The notes below the pieces were generated by a model. The model ran no database searches. It had not been told where the DNA came from and saw nothing but the letters and a program-made list of their open reading frames with translations. From Blautia caecimuris (GTDB taxonomy: Bacteria; Bacillota; Clostridia; Lachnospirales; Lachnospiraceae): a stretch of DNA of 64,000 nt. Position 1 is the first letter of the stretch. Each line of letters opens with the position of its first letter. Shown here in pieces: positions 8,921 to 17,667 of the stretch. Where the stretch lies: NCBI RefSeq assembly GCF_024622975.1, contig NZ_JANJZT010000017.1, positions 26,933-90,932 of the forward strand, written 5' to 3'. The translations under genes and the position numbers were made by a program.

Positions 8921-8927
8921 TGCAAAT

Positions 8928-8971
8928 GAGCCTTGTATGTGTTATGATGAACACAAGTCATATCAAGGCTC
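8928..8971 (+). promoter_or_regulatory. Hairpin between xis and int with left-end complement
   Basis: GAGCCTTG (8928-8935) pairs with CAAGGCTC (8964-8971), with further pairing around ATGTGTT/AACACA, forming a stem-loop that ends 17 bp before the int ribosome-binding site. The distal arm GTCATATCAAGGCTC (8957-8971) is exactly complementary to 5368-5382 near the element's left end. It probably controls int expression by attenuation or antisense pairing; that function is inference. Confidence 0.6.
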
Positions 8972-8998
8972 TTTCCAACAAGGAAAGGAGCAGACACC

Positions 8999-10192
8999 AT
9001 GAAAGAAAAAAGACGGGATAACAAAGGTCGTATCCTGCATACTGGAGAGAGCCAACGAACAGACGGAAAATACTTATATAAATATGTGGACGCATTTGGA
9101 AACACAAAATATGTGTATGCTTGGAGATTGACACCCACAGACCCGACACCAAAGGGAAAACGGGAAAAGCCCTCACTTCGTGAACTGGAACAGCAGATAA
9201 GACGGGATATTGAGGACGGTATCGACAGCACAGGCAAGAAAATGACGCTTTGCCAACTCTACGCCAAACAGAACGCACAGAGGGCAAATGTGAAGAAAAG
9301 CACACAGAAACAACGGGAACAGCTCATGCGGTTATTGAAAGAGGACAAGTTGGGTGCTAGGAGCATTGATACGATAAAACCCTCTGACGCTAAGGAATGG
9401 GCGTTACGCATGAAAGACAAAGGCTTTTCCTACAATACCATTAACAACCATAAACGCTCGTTAAAAGCGTCATTCTATATCGCCATACAAGACGATTGTG
9501 TAAGGAAGAACCCTTTTGATTTCAAGTTGAGTGAAGTCCTAGAAAATGATACCAAAAAGAAAGTCGCATTGACAGAGGAACAGGAACAAGCACTACTGTC
9601 ATTCATCAAGACGGACAACGTGTATCATAAGTATTACGATGATGTACTGATACTGTTAAAGACAGGACTTCGTATTTCGGAACTGTGCGGACTGACAGTA
9701 GCCGACATTGATTTCAAAAATGAAGTTGTGATTATCGACCACCAGTTATTAAAGAGCAAGGAACAGGGCTACTATATTGAAACGCCTAAGACAAAGAGCG
9801 GAACAAGGCAAGTGCCATTAAGCAAGGAAACGATACAAGCATTTCAACGGGTTATGAAGAAACGCCCAAAGGCAGAACCATTTGTGATAGACGGACGGGG
9901 CAACTTCTTATTTGTCAATCCCAAAGGCAAGCCTAAAGTTGCGATTGATTACAGCACTTTATTTGTCCGTATGGTAAAGAAATACAACAAGCACCACATG
10001 GACAACCCTTTGCCACATATCACACCGCATACGCTTCGCCATACGTTCTGCACAAGACTGGCAAGCAAGAACATGAACCCGAAAGATTTACAGTATATCA
10101 TGGGGCATTCAAATATCAGTATCACAATGAACTGGTATGCTCATGCGTCCATAGATACCGCAAAATCAGAGGTTCAGCGTCTAATTGCATAG
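8999..10192 (+). CDS. int: Tn916-family tyrosine integrase
   Basis: A 397-residue tyrosine recombinase resembling Tn916 Int. It has the N-terminal arm-binding domain (1-75: KEKRRDNKGRILHTGESQ, GKYLYKYVDAFGN), a SAM-like core-binding domain (about 80-170), and a catalytic domain with R in LKTGLRISELCG, HTLRH in ITPHTLRHTFCTRL, H in MGHSNISITMNWY and the final Tyr nucleophile. A strong AAGGAAAGGAG precedes ATG. It catalyses integration into, and excision from, AT-rich targets such as the rhaM 5' end here. All catalytic residues are present. Confidence 0.96.
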   Translation: MKEKRRDNKGRILHTGESQRTDGKYLYKYVDAFGNTKYVYAWRLTPTDPTPKGKREKPSLRELEQQIRRDIEDGIDSTGKKMTLCQLYAKQNAQRANVKKSTQKQREQLMRLLKEDKLGARSIDTIKPSDAKEWALRMKDKGFSYNTINNHKRSLKASFYIAIQDDCVRKNPFDFKLSEVLENDTKKKVALTEEQEQALLSFIKTDNVYHKYYDDVLILLKTGLRISELCGLTVADIDFKNEVVIIDHQLLKSKEQGYYIETPKTKSGTRQVPLSKETIQAFQRVMKKRPKAEPFVIDGRGNFLFVNPKGKPKVAIDYSTLFVRMVKKYNKHHMDNPLPHITPHTLRHTFCTRLASKNMNPKDLQYIMGHSNISITMNWYAHASIDTAKSEVQRLIA

Positions 10193-10197
10193 AAGTA

Positions 10198-10218
10198 TTT
10201 ACCACGATTTTAACCACG
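10198..10218. repeat. Right arm-type integrase repeats of the rhaM element
   Basis: TTTACCACG (10198-10206) is followed by TTTAACCACG (10209-10218), six bases after the int stop codon. The motif matches the left-end pair at 5341-5360. These are the expected right arm (DR2-like) integrase sites. Confidence 0.7.
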
Positions 10219-10275
10219 ATTGACAGGGAAAATATAAGAAGATAAGCCTAGATATGTGAGGTTTACCACAAAGGC

Positions 10276-10330
10276 AAAATGCCCGTAGAGCCGATAAAAT
10301 AAGGCTTTGCGGACATTTGAGAAGATATAA
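10276..10330. other. Conserved right-end motifs of the rhaM element
   Basis: AAAATGCCCG (10276-10285), AAGGCTTTG and TTTGAGAAGATATAA (10316-10330) occur in this order and recur at the right end of the unrelated-position element (59786-59899). They mark the element terminus and may be integrase or excisionase sites. Confidence 0.55.
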
Positions 10331-10365
10331 AAAGATAGTTAAAAAGACATATATAATTTAGTGAT

Positions 10366-10656
10366 AAATTATATGAAGGTCAGGAAGTGGAATATGAAAA
10401 ACGTCATAATCTTCTCTGGCCGGAAATGAAAGAGATGATACATAGGTATGGTGGAAAAAATTACACAATTTTTTTGGATTCCAATTCATTAATACTTTTT
10501 GGTTATATTGAGATTGAGGATGAAAAGCTTTGGCGTGAGGGCGCAGAAACAGAGATAAATAAAAAATGGTGGGATTATATGGCAGATATTATGGAAACAA
10601 ATCCCGATAATAGTCCTGTTTGTGTGAATCTCAAAAAAGTTTTTCATCTGGATTAA
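10366..10656 (+). pseudogene. rhaM: rhaM 3' fragment, L-rhamnose mutarotase
   Basis: In-frame codons KLYEGQEVEYEKRH, LLWPEMKEMIHRYGGKNYTI and KKWWDYMADIMETNPDNSPV are typical of RhaM, which interconverts L-rhamnose anomers before isomerisation. The first codons are missing and lie at 5244-5258 on the other side of the inserted element. A GTG at 10387 could restart translation but would lose the N-terminal strand. Together the two pieces make a near-complete mutarotase of about 104 residues, lacking about two codons at the junction. Confidence 0.85.
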
Positions 10657-10680
10657 AGTAAATAAAAATGTGACGGCTCA

Positions 10681-10734
10681 AAATGCAGGTTATATATTAT
10701 CGAAATGTAGGTATTATATAATCTGCATTTTTAT
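10681..10734 (+). terminator. Terminator of the rha locus; rest of gap empty
   Basis: AAATGCAGGTTATATA (10681-10696) pairs with TATATAATCTGCATTT followed by a T-run. It closes the rhamnose transcript. The remaining sequence to 10998 is AT-rich and holds no gene I can support; a TATACT at 10935-10940 may be the -10 box of the following kinase gene, but its -35 is weak. Confidence 0.7.
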
Positions 10735-10998
10735 AGGATTAAAAAAGTGATGCGGTTTATGCTGCTGTGATAGAAAATATTTGCATGAGTATTTTAGGTG
10801 GAAGATGTAAAATTTTGTTATAGATGTAGTGAAAACTTTTTGAAATATGAATTTATGAGAGTATGGCTTGGAAAAAGCATTGATATATATAATGAAAAAA
10901 TGTATATCTCATAGAATTTAACAGAAAATAATGTTATACTACAAATAAAAACAGTTAATATAGGCGAAACAGAAAATTCTGAGAAACGGGGTGAGCAT

Positions 10999-12468
10999 AT
11001 GCTGAAGGAATGGATGCCGGGTGAGATTCCGGAAAAACGGGAATTTGAGGAGCAGCTTGATAAAAACAGGAACAGGCTTTATGATCTCCAGACAAAGATC
11101 AAGGAGCACCGGCTTCCGGTGCTGGTACTTTTTGAGGGATGGGCAGCGGCTGGAAAGGGAAGTGTGATCGGAAAGGTGATAAAAAATATTGATCCCAGAT
11201 TCTTTAAGGTTGCAACTATGGCATCTCCGTCAGAAGAGGAACTTCGAAAGCCTTTTTTGTATCGTTACATGAAGCAGATTCCGGAAGAAGGAAAGTTCAC
11301 TTTTCTGGATTCCGGCTGGATGGAGCAGACAACAGAAGAGGTTTTGAAGAAAAAGCTTACGGAAGCAGAATATGAAAAAAGAATTGAAAGTGTTCGGCGT
11401 TTTGAGCGGCAGCTTACAGATAACGGGTATCTGGTGCTGAAATTTTTTATGCACATTGACAGAGAAGAACAGGATTCCCGCATGAAAGGTCTTCTGGAAG
11501 AGGAGGACACAAAGTGGCGTGTAACAAAATTTGATCGGTGGCAGAATAAACACTATGGAAAATGCAAAAAAGTGTTTGACCGCTATATGAAGGATACGAA
11601 TCTTCCTTCCTCGCCCTGGTATATTATTGATGCAGGAAACCGGAAATGGGCGGAGCTTCAGGTGCTGGATACCATGATCAGCAGTATTGAGATTGCCATG
11701 CAGAACCGTCTGCATTCTTCGCCTCTGCTTCAGAATGTTTTTCCTCTGGTAAAAATGCCAAAGCTGGCAGAAGTAGAGCTTCAGGGGAAAGAACTGAACG
11801 AGGAAGAGTATCATCATGAGCTGAAGCAGCTTCAGAAACATCTTGGGGAGCTGCATAATCGTTTATACCGGAAGAGAGTGCCGGTGATCATTACCTATGA
11901 AGGCTGGGATGCGGCAGGCAAAGGCGGAAATATAAAGAGGATAACAGGAGCTCTGGATCCCAGAGGCTATGAAGTACATCCCATTGCCAGTCCGGAGCCT
12001 CATGAGAAGGCCCGGCATTATCTCTGGCGTTTCTGGACAAGACTTCCCAAAGACGGTCATATTGCGATTTTTGACCGCACCTGGTACGGAAGAGTGATGG
12101 TGGAACGTCTGGAGGGCTTTTGTACAGAAAATGACTGGAAAAGGGCATACAATGAGATCAATGAGTTTGAAAAGGAGCTTTCTGACTGGGGAGCTGTGAT
12201 CATTAAATTCTGGGTGCAGATTGACAAGGATACTCAGCTTGCCCGTTTTACGGAACGCCAGAACAATCCGGAGAAGCAGTGGAAGATTACAGAAGAGGAC
12301 TGGCGCAACCGTGAAAAATGGGATCTGTATGAGGATGCAGTGGACGAAATGCTGAAAAAGACAAGTACCTCTTTTGCTCCCTGGCATATTTTGGAATCAG
12401 TGGATAAAAAATATGCCCGGATCAAGGCACTTAAAATTGTCATAAGGGAGCTGGAAAAGCATATTTGA
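10999..12468 (+). CDS. Polyphosphate:AMP phosphotransferase (two-domain PPK2)
   Basis: A 489-residue protein with two fused polyphosphate kinase 2 domains. The first (about 10-235) has a Walker-A-like GWAAAGKGSVIGK, in which the usual Asp after GW is Ala. The second (about 270-485) has GWDAAGKGGNIKR, a lid region with HYLWRFWTRLP and the DRTWYGRVMVERL motif. In this class the second domain is generally catalytic, transferring phosphate from polyphosphate to AMP or nucleoside diphosphates. The degenerate first Walker A fits that. Start ATG 10999 follows GGGGTGAG. It stands alone between the rhamnose locus and a HAD phosphatase gene. Confidence 0.9.
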   Translation: MLKEWMPGEIPEKREFEEQLDKNRNRLYDLQTKIKEHRLPVLVLFEGWAAAGKGSVIGKVIKNIDPRFFKVATMASPSEEELRKPFLYRYMKQIPEEGKFTFLDSGWMEQTTEEVLKKKLTEAEYEKRIESVRRFERQLTDNGYLVLKFFMHIDREEQDSRMKGLLEEEDTKWRVTKFDRWQNKHYGKCKKVFDRYMKDTNLPSSPWYIIDAGNRKWAELQVLDTMISSIEIAMQNRLHSSPLLQNVFPLVKMPKLAEVELQGKELNEEEYHHELKQLQKHLGELHNRLYRKRVPVIITYEGWDAAGKGGNIKRITGALDPRGYEVHPIASPEPHEKARHYLWRFWTRLPKDGHIAIFDRTWYGRVMVERLEGFCTENDWKRAYNEINEFEKELSDWGAVIIKFWVQIDKDTQLARFTERQNNPEKQWKITEEDWRNREKWDLYEDAVDEMLKKTSTSFAPWHILESVDKKYARIKALKIVIRELEKHI

Positions 12469-12605
12469 ATGAAATGTATAAAGAAACAGATGAAAAGCAT
12501 TCAGATTAATATAAAATGCCAGTTTACAAGATTCAATTCTGGAAATATAATTTGAGAGATGTGGAATTGATTTCACAGAACAAAAGAATTTTCAGGAGAG
12601 AATAT

Positions 12606-13433
12606 ATGAGCAAAAAAGTTATTTTTCTGGATATAGACGGTACTCTGGCGGAGCCCGGACACAGCGAACCTCCGGCTTCTGCCATTGAAGCAGTAAGAAA
12701 AGCGCAGGCAGCGGGAAATCTGGTATTTCTTTGCAGCGGGAGAAATTATGGAATGCTGTCCTCTTTTTTAGAGTACGGATTTGACGGGGTTGTGGCAAGC
12801 GCCGGAGGATACATCCTGTGCGGTGAAAATGTCATTTATGATTGTCCTATGACAGATGCGCAGAGGATAAAGACTATGGACACCTTAACAGAAAGCGGTT
12901 TATGCTGGATTGCAGAGTGCAGAGATGAAGCTTATGCCAGTGACAGCTTTAAAGCCTTTGTGGAAAAAGATGTAGATGAACAGGTCAGCAGCGAATTTCT
13001 TCGATGGAGAGAGTTTGTAAAAAAGACTTTTTCTATTCGTTCTATAGAGGAATACAGAAATCAGCCGGTCTATAAATTTGTGGCGACAAGCCCTTCTATG
13101 AAAAGACTGGACGCTCCCAGGAAGGCGCTTGAAGAAGAGTTTTTGTTCTGTATTCAGGATGTTTCTCATGGCGTGGTAAATCTGGAGCTGATCAATCGTA
13201 AATTTAACAAGGGAACCGCAGTGAGAAAGGTATGTGAGTATCTGCAGATCCCAGTCAGCGATTCAGTAGGCTTCGGAGACAGTATGAATGATAAGGAAAT
13301 GCTGGAAACAGCAGGCTTAAGCATTTGTATGGAAAATGGAAGTGAAGCTGTAAAAAGGATTGCGGATGAGGTTTGTCCGAAGGTAACTGAGGACGGAATC
13401 TGGAAAGCGTTTCAGAAGCATCATCTGATGTAA
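12606..13433 (+). CDS. Cof-type HAD-IIB phosphatase
   Basis: A 275-residue haloacid-dehalogenase hydrolase. Motif I is FLDIDGTLAEPG near the N-terminus, motif II is the Ser in FLCSGRNYG, the C2 cap lies at about 80-185, and motif IV is SVGFGDSMNDKEML. Such Cof/YidA-like enzymes dephosphorylate sugar phosphates, FMN or PLP in the cytoplasm. ATG 12606 follows CAGGAGAG at good spacing; upstream in-frame sequence is not family-like. It sits 137 bp after the PPK2 gene, possibly as an independent unit ended by the terminator at 13477. Substrate not determinable. Confidence 0.9.
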   Translation: MSKKVIFLDIDGTLAEPGHSEPPASAIEAVRKAQAAGNLVFLCSGRNYGMLSSFLEYGFDGVVASAGGYILCGENVIYDCPMTDAQRIKTMDTLTESGLCWIAECRDEAYASDSFKAFVEKDVDEQVSSEFLRWREFVKKTFSIRSIEEYRNQPVYKFVATSPSMKRLDAPRKALEEEFLFCIQDVSHGVVNLELINRKFNKGTAVRKVCEYLQIPVSDSVGFGDSMNDKEMLETAGLSICMENGSEAVKRIADEVCPKVTEDGIWKAFQKHHLM

Positions 13434-13476
13434 TAAAATTCGGGCATAAAGATGCCTGAGAATATCATAAAGAAAG

Positions 13477-13528
13477 AGACCCTGGAGGGACAATACTTAG
13501 TGATTTTGTCTTCTCAGGGTCTTTTTTA
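13477..13528 (+). terminator. Terminator between HAD gene and convergent AraC gene
   Basis: AGACCCTG (13477-13484) pairs with CAGGGTCT (13515-13522) across a 30-base loop and ends in a run of T. It lies between convergent genes and may act on both, though the A-run on the other side is short. Confidence 0.7.
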
Positions 13529-13544
13529 TACAATAAAAAGTGCT

Positions 13545-14399
13545 TCACGAGGATACATGCTTGCGGATTTCCGTAGGGGTGGCATGAAACCGTTCAGAAA
13601 ACATTCGGCGGAACAGCTTATAATTGGTAAAGCCGTGGCGTTCCAGAATGTCAGATATTCTGTCACTGGTGGAGGTGACATCCTTATAAATCTTTGACAG
13701 ACGGATTTCGTTCTGATATTCCAGAAAGGTGACTCCCATGCATTTTTTAAAAAAACGACAGAAGTATTTGGGCTGCAGGATGGCAACTCCGGAAATCTCT
13801 TCCAGTGAGATCGGGCGGTTGTAATTGGATGCAATATACTGCAGTACTGGTTCCAGACGTTCCAGATTACGGCTGTGCTGGACAGTGTCTTTTTTGGGCG
13901 CTTCTGTGCAGAAATTATGATAAAGCTGGAACAGAGTCTCAAAAAGCAGACTGTTAAACCGGAGAACAGCTCCGTCAGGCTGCAGGTCTGTGAGAAACTG
14001 CATTTTTATCAGTGTCTCCTTAAAAAGCTCCACTTTGCTCTGCAGAACAGGTGAGGCTGCCGGATCCTGAAGGCTGAAACATAAATTTCTTGCATGGGGA
14101 ATGAATTTTTCCATGAAGGCTTCCGGAATCTGAAAAACAATTGCCCGGTTGGGGCTGGTACACAGAGTAGAGTGAATCTGATTTGGAGTTACCATGGCGC
14201 ACTGACCGGCTTTCAGATTTCTGGAATCATTTCCCACAATGACTTTCAGCTCACCTTCCAGAAGATATACAATCTCCACGGCATCATGCCAGTGGGGAGC
14301 CACATAGCTGCCCGGATCTATGGAGGTAAAAAAGCGTACATTTGTCTTATCATTTAATGGAATCAGCTCATAGTTGGTGGGCGTCAGTATTTTTTTCAT
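13545..14399 (-). CDS. AraC family regulator of the GH43/GH5 operon
   Basis: A 284-residue regulator with an N-terminal cupin (about 20-90: FTSIDPGSYVAPHWHDAVEI, VYLLEGELKVIVGN) and a C-terminal AraC double helix-turn-helix (about 185-280: ISLEEISGVAILQPKYFCRF, SDILERHGFTNYKLFRRMFS). Start ATG 14399 has AAAGGAGG upstream. It is divergent from a sugar transporter and two glycosidase genes and probably activates them when it binds an imported oligosaccharide. Candidate operator half-sites lie in the shared intergenic region (14429-14513). Confidence 0.9.
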   Translation of the reverse strand: MKKILTPTNYELIPLNDKTNVRFFTSIDPGSYVAPHWHDAVEIVYLLEGELKVIVGNDSRNLKAGQCAMVTPNQIHSTLCTSPNRAIVFQIPEAFMEKFIPHARNLCFSLQDPAASPVLQSKVELFKETLIKMQFLTDLQPDGAVLRFNSLLFETLFQLYHNFCTEAPKKDTVQHSRNLERLEPVLQYIASNYNRPISLEEISGVAILQPKYFCRFFKKCMGVTFLEYQNEIRLSKIYKDVTSTSDRISDILERHGFTNYKLFRRMFSERFHATPTEIRKHVSS

Positions 14400-14428
14400 A
14401 ATCTGTAACCTCCTTTCCTTTTTATAAA

Positions 14429-14513
14429 AAGATACTATTAACCTGTTGATAAGATACTATCATATCTGGCAGCAGAGGAGCAAGTGTTTTATGATATGCT
14501 TATCAAATAGGTT
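14429..14513. promoter_or_regulatory. Candidate AraC operators before the glycoside operon
   Basis: Two exact copies of AAGATACTAT start at 14429 and 14451, 22 bp apart, i.e. two helical turns on one face of the helix. In addition AACCTGTTGATAAG (14440-14453) and CTTATCAAATAGGTT (14499-14513) form a long inverted repeat. Direct half-site repeats at two-turn spacing are typical of AraC-family operators. They lie between the divergent AraC gene and the transporter gene. Confidence 0.6.
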
Positions 14514-14614
14514 ACAACAAGTAATCTAAAGGCTGTTCTGGGCGCGCAGAGACAGGAAAAATACAAATGATCACACAGAAATTTAAAGGAAAATTTCTGA
14601 ATAGGAGGAGAATA

Positions 14615-15985
14615 ATGAACGAAAAAAGAAAACTGACTCCGGCACTTCTTTTTGAACGCTTCTGTTACGGCTGCGGAGATTTCGGCTGCAATATTATTTA
14701 CACGGCAATGTCTGCGTTCCTGCTTTTTTACTATACAGATTACGCAGGAGTAAATGCGGCGGCAGTAGGTACGATCATGCTGATATCCCGTGTATTTGAC
14801 GGAATCAGCGATATTGTCATGGGAATGATCGTGGACCGTACAAAATCAAAGCACGGAAAAGCCAGGGTGTGGATTTTGAGAATGTGTATTCCGTTTGCGC
14901 TGGCAGGAATTCTTCTGTTTTCCGTACCTGCTTCTCTTGGCTCAACAGCTAAACTTGTTTATGTATTTATTACCTACAACCTTGTTTCTACTGTGGTTTA
15001 CACAGCAATTAACGTACCATATTCTTCACTGAATGCGTTAATGACACAGAACCCCTATGAGAGATCTGTACTGAGTATTTTCAGAAATCTTCTGGCAACA
15101 GCAGGAACCTTGACGATTAATATGGTGACACTTCCTCTGGTAGAGTTTTTCGGCGATAATGCGGCTGCCTGGACAAAAACCTTTGCAGTGCTGGGAATTC
15201 TGGCAGTGATTGCTTTTCTTCTTACTTTTATCGGAACCAAGGAGAGAGTGCATTCTGTTGCAGAGATCAGCGGAGAAGCAGAGCCGGTTTCCTTTGCGGA
15301 AGGAATCAAATCTCTGTTCGCAAATAAATACTGGATCATGATGACCTGTGTTCTGGCATTATTTTTCCTGTATTATGCAGTAAACGGAGGAACAACTGTC
15401 TATTATGCAAAGGATATCCTTGGCGATAAAAATCTGGTAAGTACAATCAACGGAATTTACAATGCCATTCAGATTGCGGCAATGTTTTTTATTGCAGGAC
15501 TTGTAAAGAAATTCGGAAAAAGAAATGTATTCTCTCTGGGTCTGATTCTGTCAGCTGTTGGAATGCTGGTTCTGGAATTTGGCGGAAGCACCATGCCGGT
15601 GATCGTAATTTCCAGTGTGATCCGTGGAATTGGAAATGCCTGCGGAGGAGCGACAATCTGGGCAATGGTTTCTGACACTATTGATTATGGTGAATGGAAA
15701 ACCGGACACCGTACAGAGGGACTGGTAAACAGCGCCTGCAGCTTTGGCTACAAAATCGGAAACGGCATAGGCTCCGCGCTTCTGGGTATTATCCTTGAAA
15801 TCGGCGGATACGTGGGAGAAGCGGCAGTACAGTCATCTTCCGCACTGTTTTCTATCAGACTCTGTTTTGTGTGGATTCCCATTGTTGTATTTATTGCCTG
15901 CTTTGTGATTTTGCGTTTCTATAATCTGGATAAAGAATTTGACGGCATTATCCGTGATCTTCATGAGAGAGCTGCCGGCAGATAA
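14615..15985 (+). CDS. GPH-family glycoside/sugar:cation symporter
   Basis: A 456-residue, 12-segment membrane protein of the glycoside-pentoside-hexuronide family (MelB/XynP type): LLFERFCYGCGDFGCNIIYT at the N-terminus, the loop GMIVDRTKSKHGKARVWIL, YTAINVPYSSLNALMTQNPY, and in the second half DTIDYGEWKTGHRTEG. It imports a glycoside or oligosaccharide with a cation. ATG 14615 follows TAGGAGGAG. It is first in an operon with GH43, an HPr-like protein and GH5, which together suggest uptake and cytoplasmic hydrolysis of plant oligosaccharides. Confidence 0.93.
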   Translation: MNEKRKLTPALLFERFCYGCGDFGCNIIYTAMSAFLLFYYTDYAGVNAAAVGTIMLISRVFDGISDIVMGMIVDRTKSKHGKARVWILRMCIPFALAGILLFSVPASLGSTAKLVYVFITYNLVSTVVYTAINVPYSSLNALMTQNPYERSVLSIFRNLLATAGTLTINMVTLPLVEFFGDNAAAWTKTFAVLGILAVIAFLLTFIGTKERVHSVAEISGEAEPVSFAEGIKSLFANKYWIMMTCVLALFFLYYAVNGGTTVYYAKDILGDKNLVSTINGIYNAIQIAAMFFIAGLVKKFGKRNVFSLGLILSAVGMLVLEFGGSTMPVIVISSVIRGIGNACGGATIWAMVSDTIDYGEWKTGHRTEGLVNSACSFGYKIGNGIGSALLGIILEIGGYVGEAAVQSSSALFSIRLCFVWIPIVVFIACFVILRFYNLDKEFDGIIRDLHERAAGR

Positions 15986-16002
15986 GTATACAGGAGGTAA
16001 AA

Positions 16003-17652
16003 ATGATTCAGAATCCGATTCTTCCGGGATTTCATGCAGATCCCTGTATCTGCAGAAAAGGAAATGATTTTTATATTGCAGTATCTTCTTTTGAATGGTT
16101 TCCGGGAATTCCCATTTACCATTCCAGAGATATGAAAAACTGGGAGCTTTATTCCCATGCGCTTCAGAATGACAGGGAGCCGGATCTCAGAAAGCTTCCA
16201 AGCGCAAAGGGTATCTGGGCGCCGTGCCTGACCTACTGTGAGGCAGATGAGCTTTTTTATGTGGTATACGGTGTTATGAATTCCATGAATGCACGATATT
16301 TTGATGTGGATAATTATCTTATTACCGCAAAGGATCCCAAAGGTCCCTGGAGTGAGCCGGTTTATCTTCATTCCACCGGGTTTGACGCCTCTATGTTCCA
16401 TGACGATGACGGAAAAAAATATATCGTGGCCCTTGACTGGGAAACAAGGACAGCTTATGAAAAACCCGGGCCTATCAATATCGTAGAGTATGATCCGGAG
16501 AAAAAAACTATTGTGGGTATGCCAAAAGCTTTCTGGAGAGGAGGCACGGACAGAGGATGTATAGAAGCGCCTCATCTGACAAAGCGTGGGGATTATTACT
16601 ATATTATGTGCGCAGAGGGCGGCACCGGTTATTATCACAGCGTAACTGTGGGCAGGTCAAAAAATATTTGGGGACCCTATGAGCCGGATCCCTGCAATCC
16701 GATCCTTACATCAAGTCCCGGAGATTTTAATGAACGGTCAGACTGGGATCATTTAAAACCCAGGTATTATAATCCGGACAGTGTGCTTCAAAAATCCGGT
16801 CATGCCAGCTATGTAGATCTGTCGAACGGAGAGACCTGGATGGTTCATCTGACTGCGCGTCCGTTTGTGCCTGAGCTTCGCTGTACTCTTGGAAGAGAAA
16901 CTGCCATTCAGCGTATGAAGTGGACTGAGGATGGATGGCTTCGTATGGAGAAGGGCGGCAATATGGCTCAGGAGTTTGTTCAGGAAAGTACTCTTCCTGA
17001 GAGCCCGGCAAGTAAGCTTCCGGCTCATGATGATTTTGACGGGGAAACTCTTCAGATCGGTTATTATGCGCCGCGAATTGATCCGGCAGGCTTTGTGGAT
17101 CTTACCTCAAGACCGGGATGGGCGAGACTTCGGGGACAGGAATCCGGATGCTCCTTAAACCAGGTGAGCCTTCTTGCAAGAAAGCTTACCAGCGTGCAGG
17201 CCCGCATTACCACAAAGCTTGATTTTACACCTCTTTCCTATCAGCATACGGCAGGATTGATCCTCTATTATGACAATATGAATTTTATTTATCTTTATAA
17301 ATATTTCAGCGATACTCTGGGACATGGGGCTGTTTCCGTACTTCAGGTGGAAAACGGCGAAAAAAAGGAGTTCAGTGATGCCCGGACCCTTGTGGAGGAT
17401 GGCTGTGAAATTTATATGCGTCTGCAGATCAACGGCAGAAAATCTCAGTTCCGGTGGTCTATGGACGGGGAACATTATACAGAGATCGGTCCCTGCTTTG
17501 ACACCAGTAAATTTTCTGATGAGTATTCACAGTTTGGGGAATTTACAGGGGCTTTTGTGGGAATTACCTGCGGTGACCGCATGATGCACCGTCACACAGC
17601 AGACTTTGATTTTTTTGATTACGAGGCAGACGAAACTGCGGCAGTAGAATAA
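16003..17652 (+). CDS. Glycoside hydrolase family 43 beta-xylosidase-like enzyme
   Basis: A 549-residue intracellular enzyme without a signal peptide. The N-terminal five-bladed propeller shows the catalytic base Asp13 in FHADPCI, the pKa-modulating Asp128 in FDASMFHDDDG and the acid Glu188 in RGCIEAPHL. The C-terminal roughly 200 residues form the concanavalin-like domain seen in xylosidases of the GH43_11 type (YYAPRIDPAGFVDLTSRPGW, TAGLILYYDNMNFIYLY). It would release xylose or arabinose from imported oligosaccharides. GGAGG precedes ATG, 17 bp after the transporter gene, so the genes are co-transcribed. Exact substrate uncertain. Confidence 0.92.
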   Translation: MIQNPILPGFHADPCICRKGNDFYIAVSSFEWFPGIPIYHSRDMKNWELYSHALQNDREPDLRKLPSAKGIWAPCLTYCEADELFYVVYGVMNSMNARYFDVDNYLITAKDPKGPWSEPVYLHSTGFDASMFHDDDGKKYIVALDWETRTAYEKPGPINIVEYDPEKKTIVGMPKAFWRGGTDRGCIEAPHLTKRGDYYYIMCAEGGTGYYHSVTVGRSKNIWGPYEPDPCNPILTSSPGDFNERSDWDHLKPRYYNPDSVLQKSGHASYVDLSNGETWMVHLTARPFVPELRCTLGRETAIQRMKWTEDGWLRMEKGGNMAQEFVQESTLPESPASKLPAHDDFDGETLQIGYYAPRIDPAGFVDLTSRPGWARLRGQESGCSLNQVSLLARKLTSVQARITTKLDFTPLSYQHTAGLILYYDNMNFIYLYKYFSDTLGHGAVSVLQVENGEKKEFSDARTLVEDGCEIYMRLQINGRKSQFRWSMDGEHYTEIGPCFDTSKFSDEYSQFGEFTGAFVGITCGDRMMHRHTADFDFFDYEADETAAVE

Positions 17653-17667
17653 AGGGAGGCAGGAATT

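Larger units (their letters stand above)
5259..10365. mobile_element. Tn916-like integrative mobilizable element inside rhaM
   Basis: About 5.1 kb lying between the two halves of rhaM. The junctions read GATTT-CTTGT-AAATT on the left (5254-5268) and AATTT-AGTGAT-AAATT on the right (about 10356-10371), the T-rich/coupling/A-rich pattern of Tn916-type insertion. Inside, left to right: arm-type repeats, a short sequence complementary to the int leader plus a terminator, a small membrane ORF, a RibD-like reductase, an XRE regulator, a hairpin-rich oriT-like region, MobT (frameshifted), xis, int and right arm repeats. It has no type IV secretion or coupling-protein genes, so it would need a helper ICE to transfer. 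Exact ends are uncertain by a few bases. Confidence 0.8.

Noticed and set aside
8717..10192. A complete conjugative Tn916
   Set aside because: Xis and Int are Tn916-like, but no coupling protein, type IV secretion or tet(M) genes are present between MobT and xis or elsewhere in the element.
11230..12387. Long antisense open frames opposite the PPK2 gene
   Set aside because: Shadows of strong codon bias in the sense gene; no start signals or family patterns.
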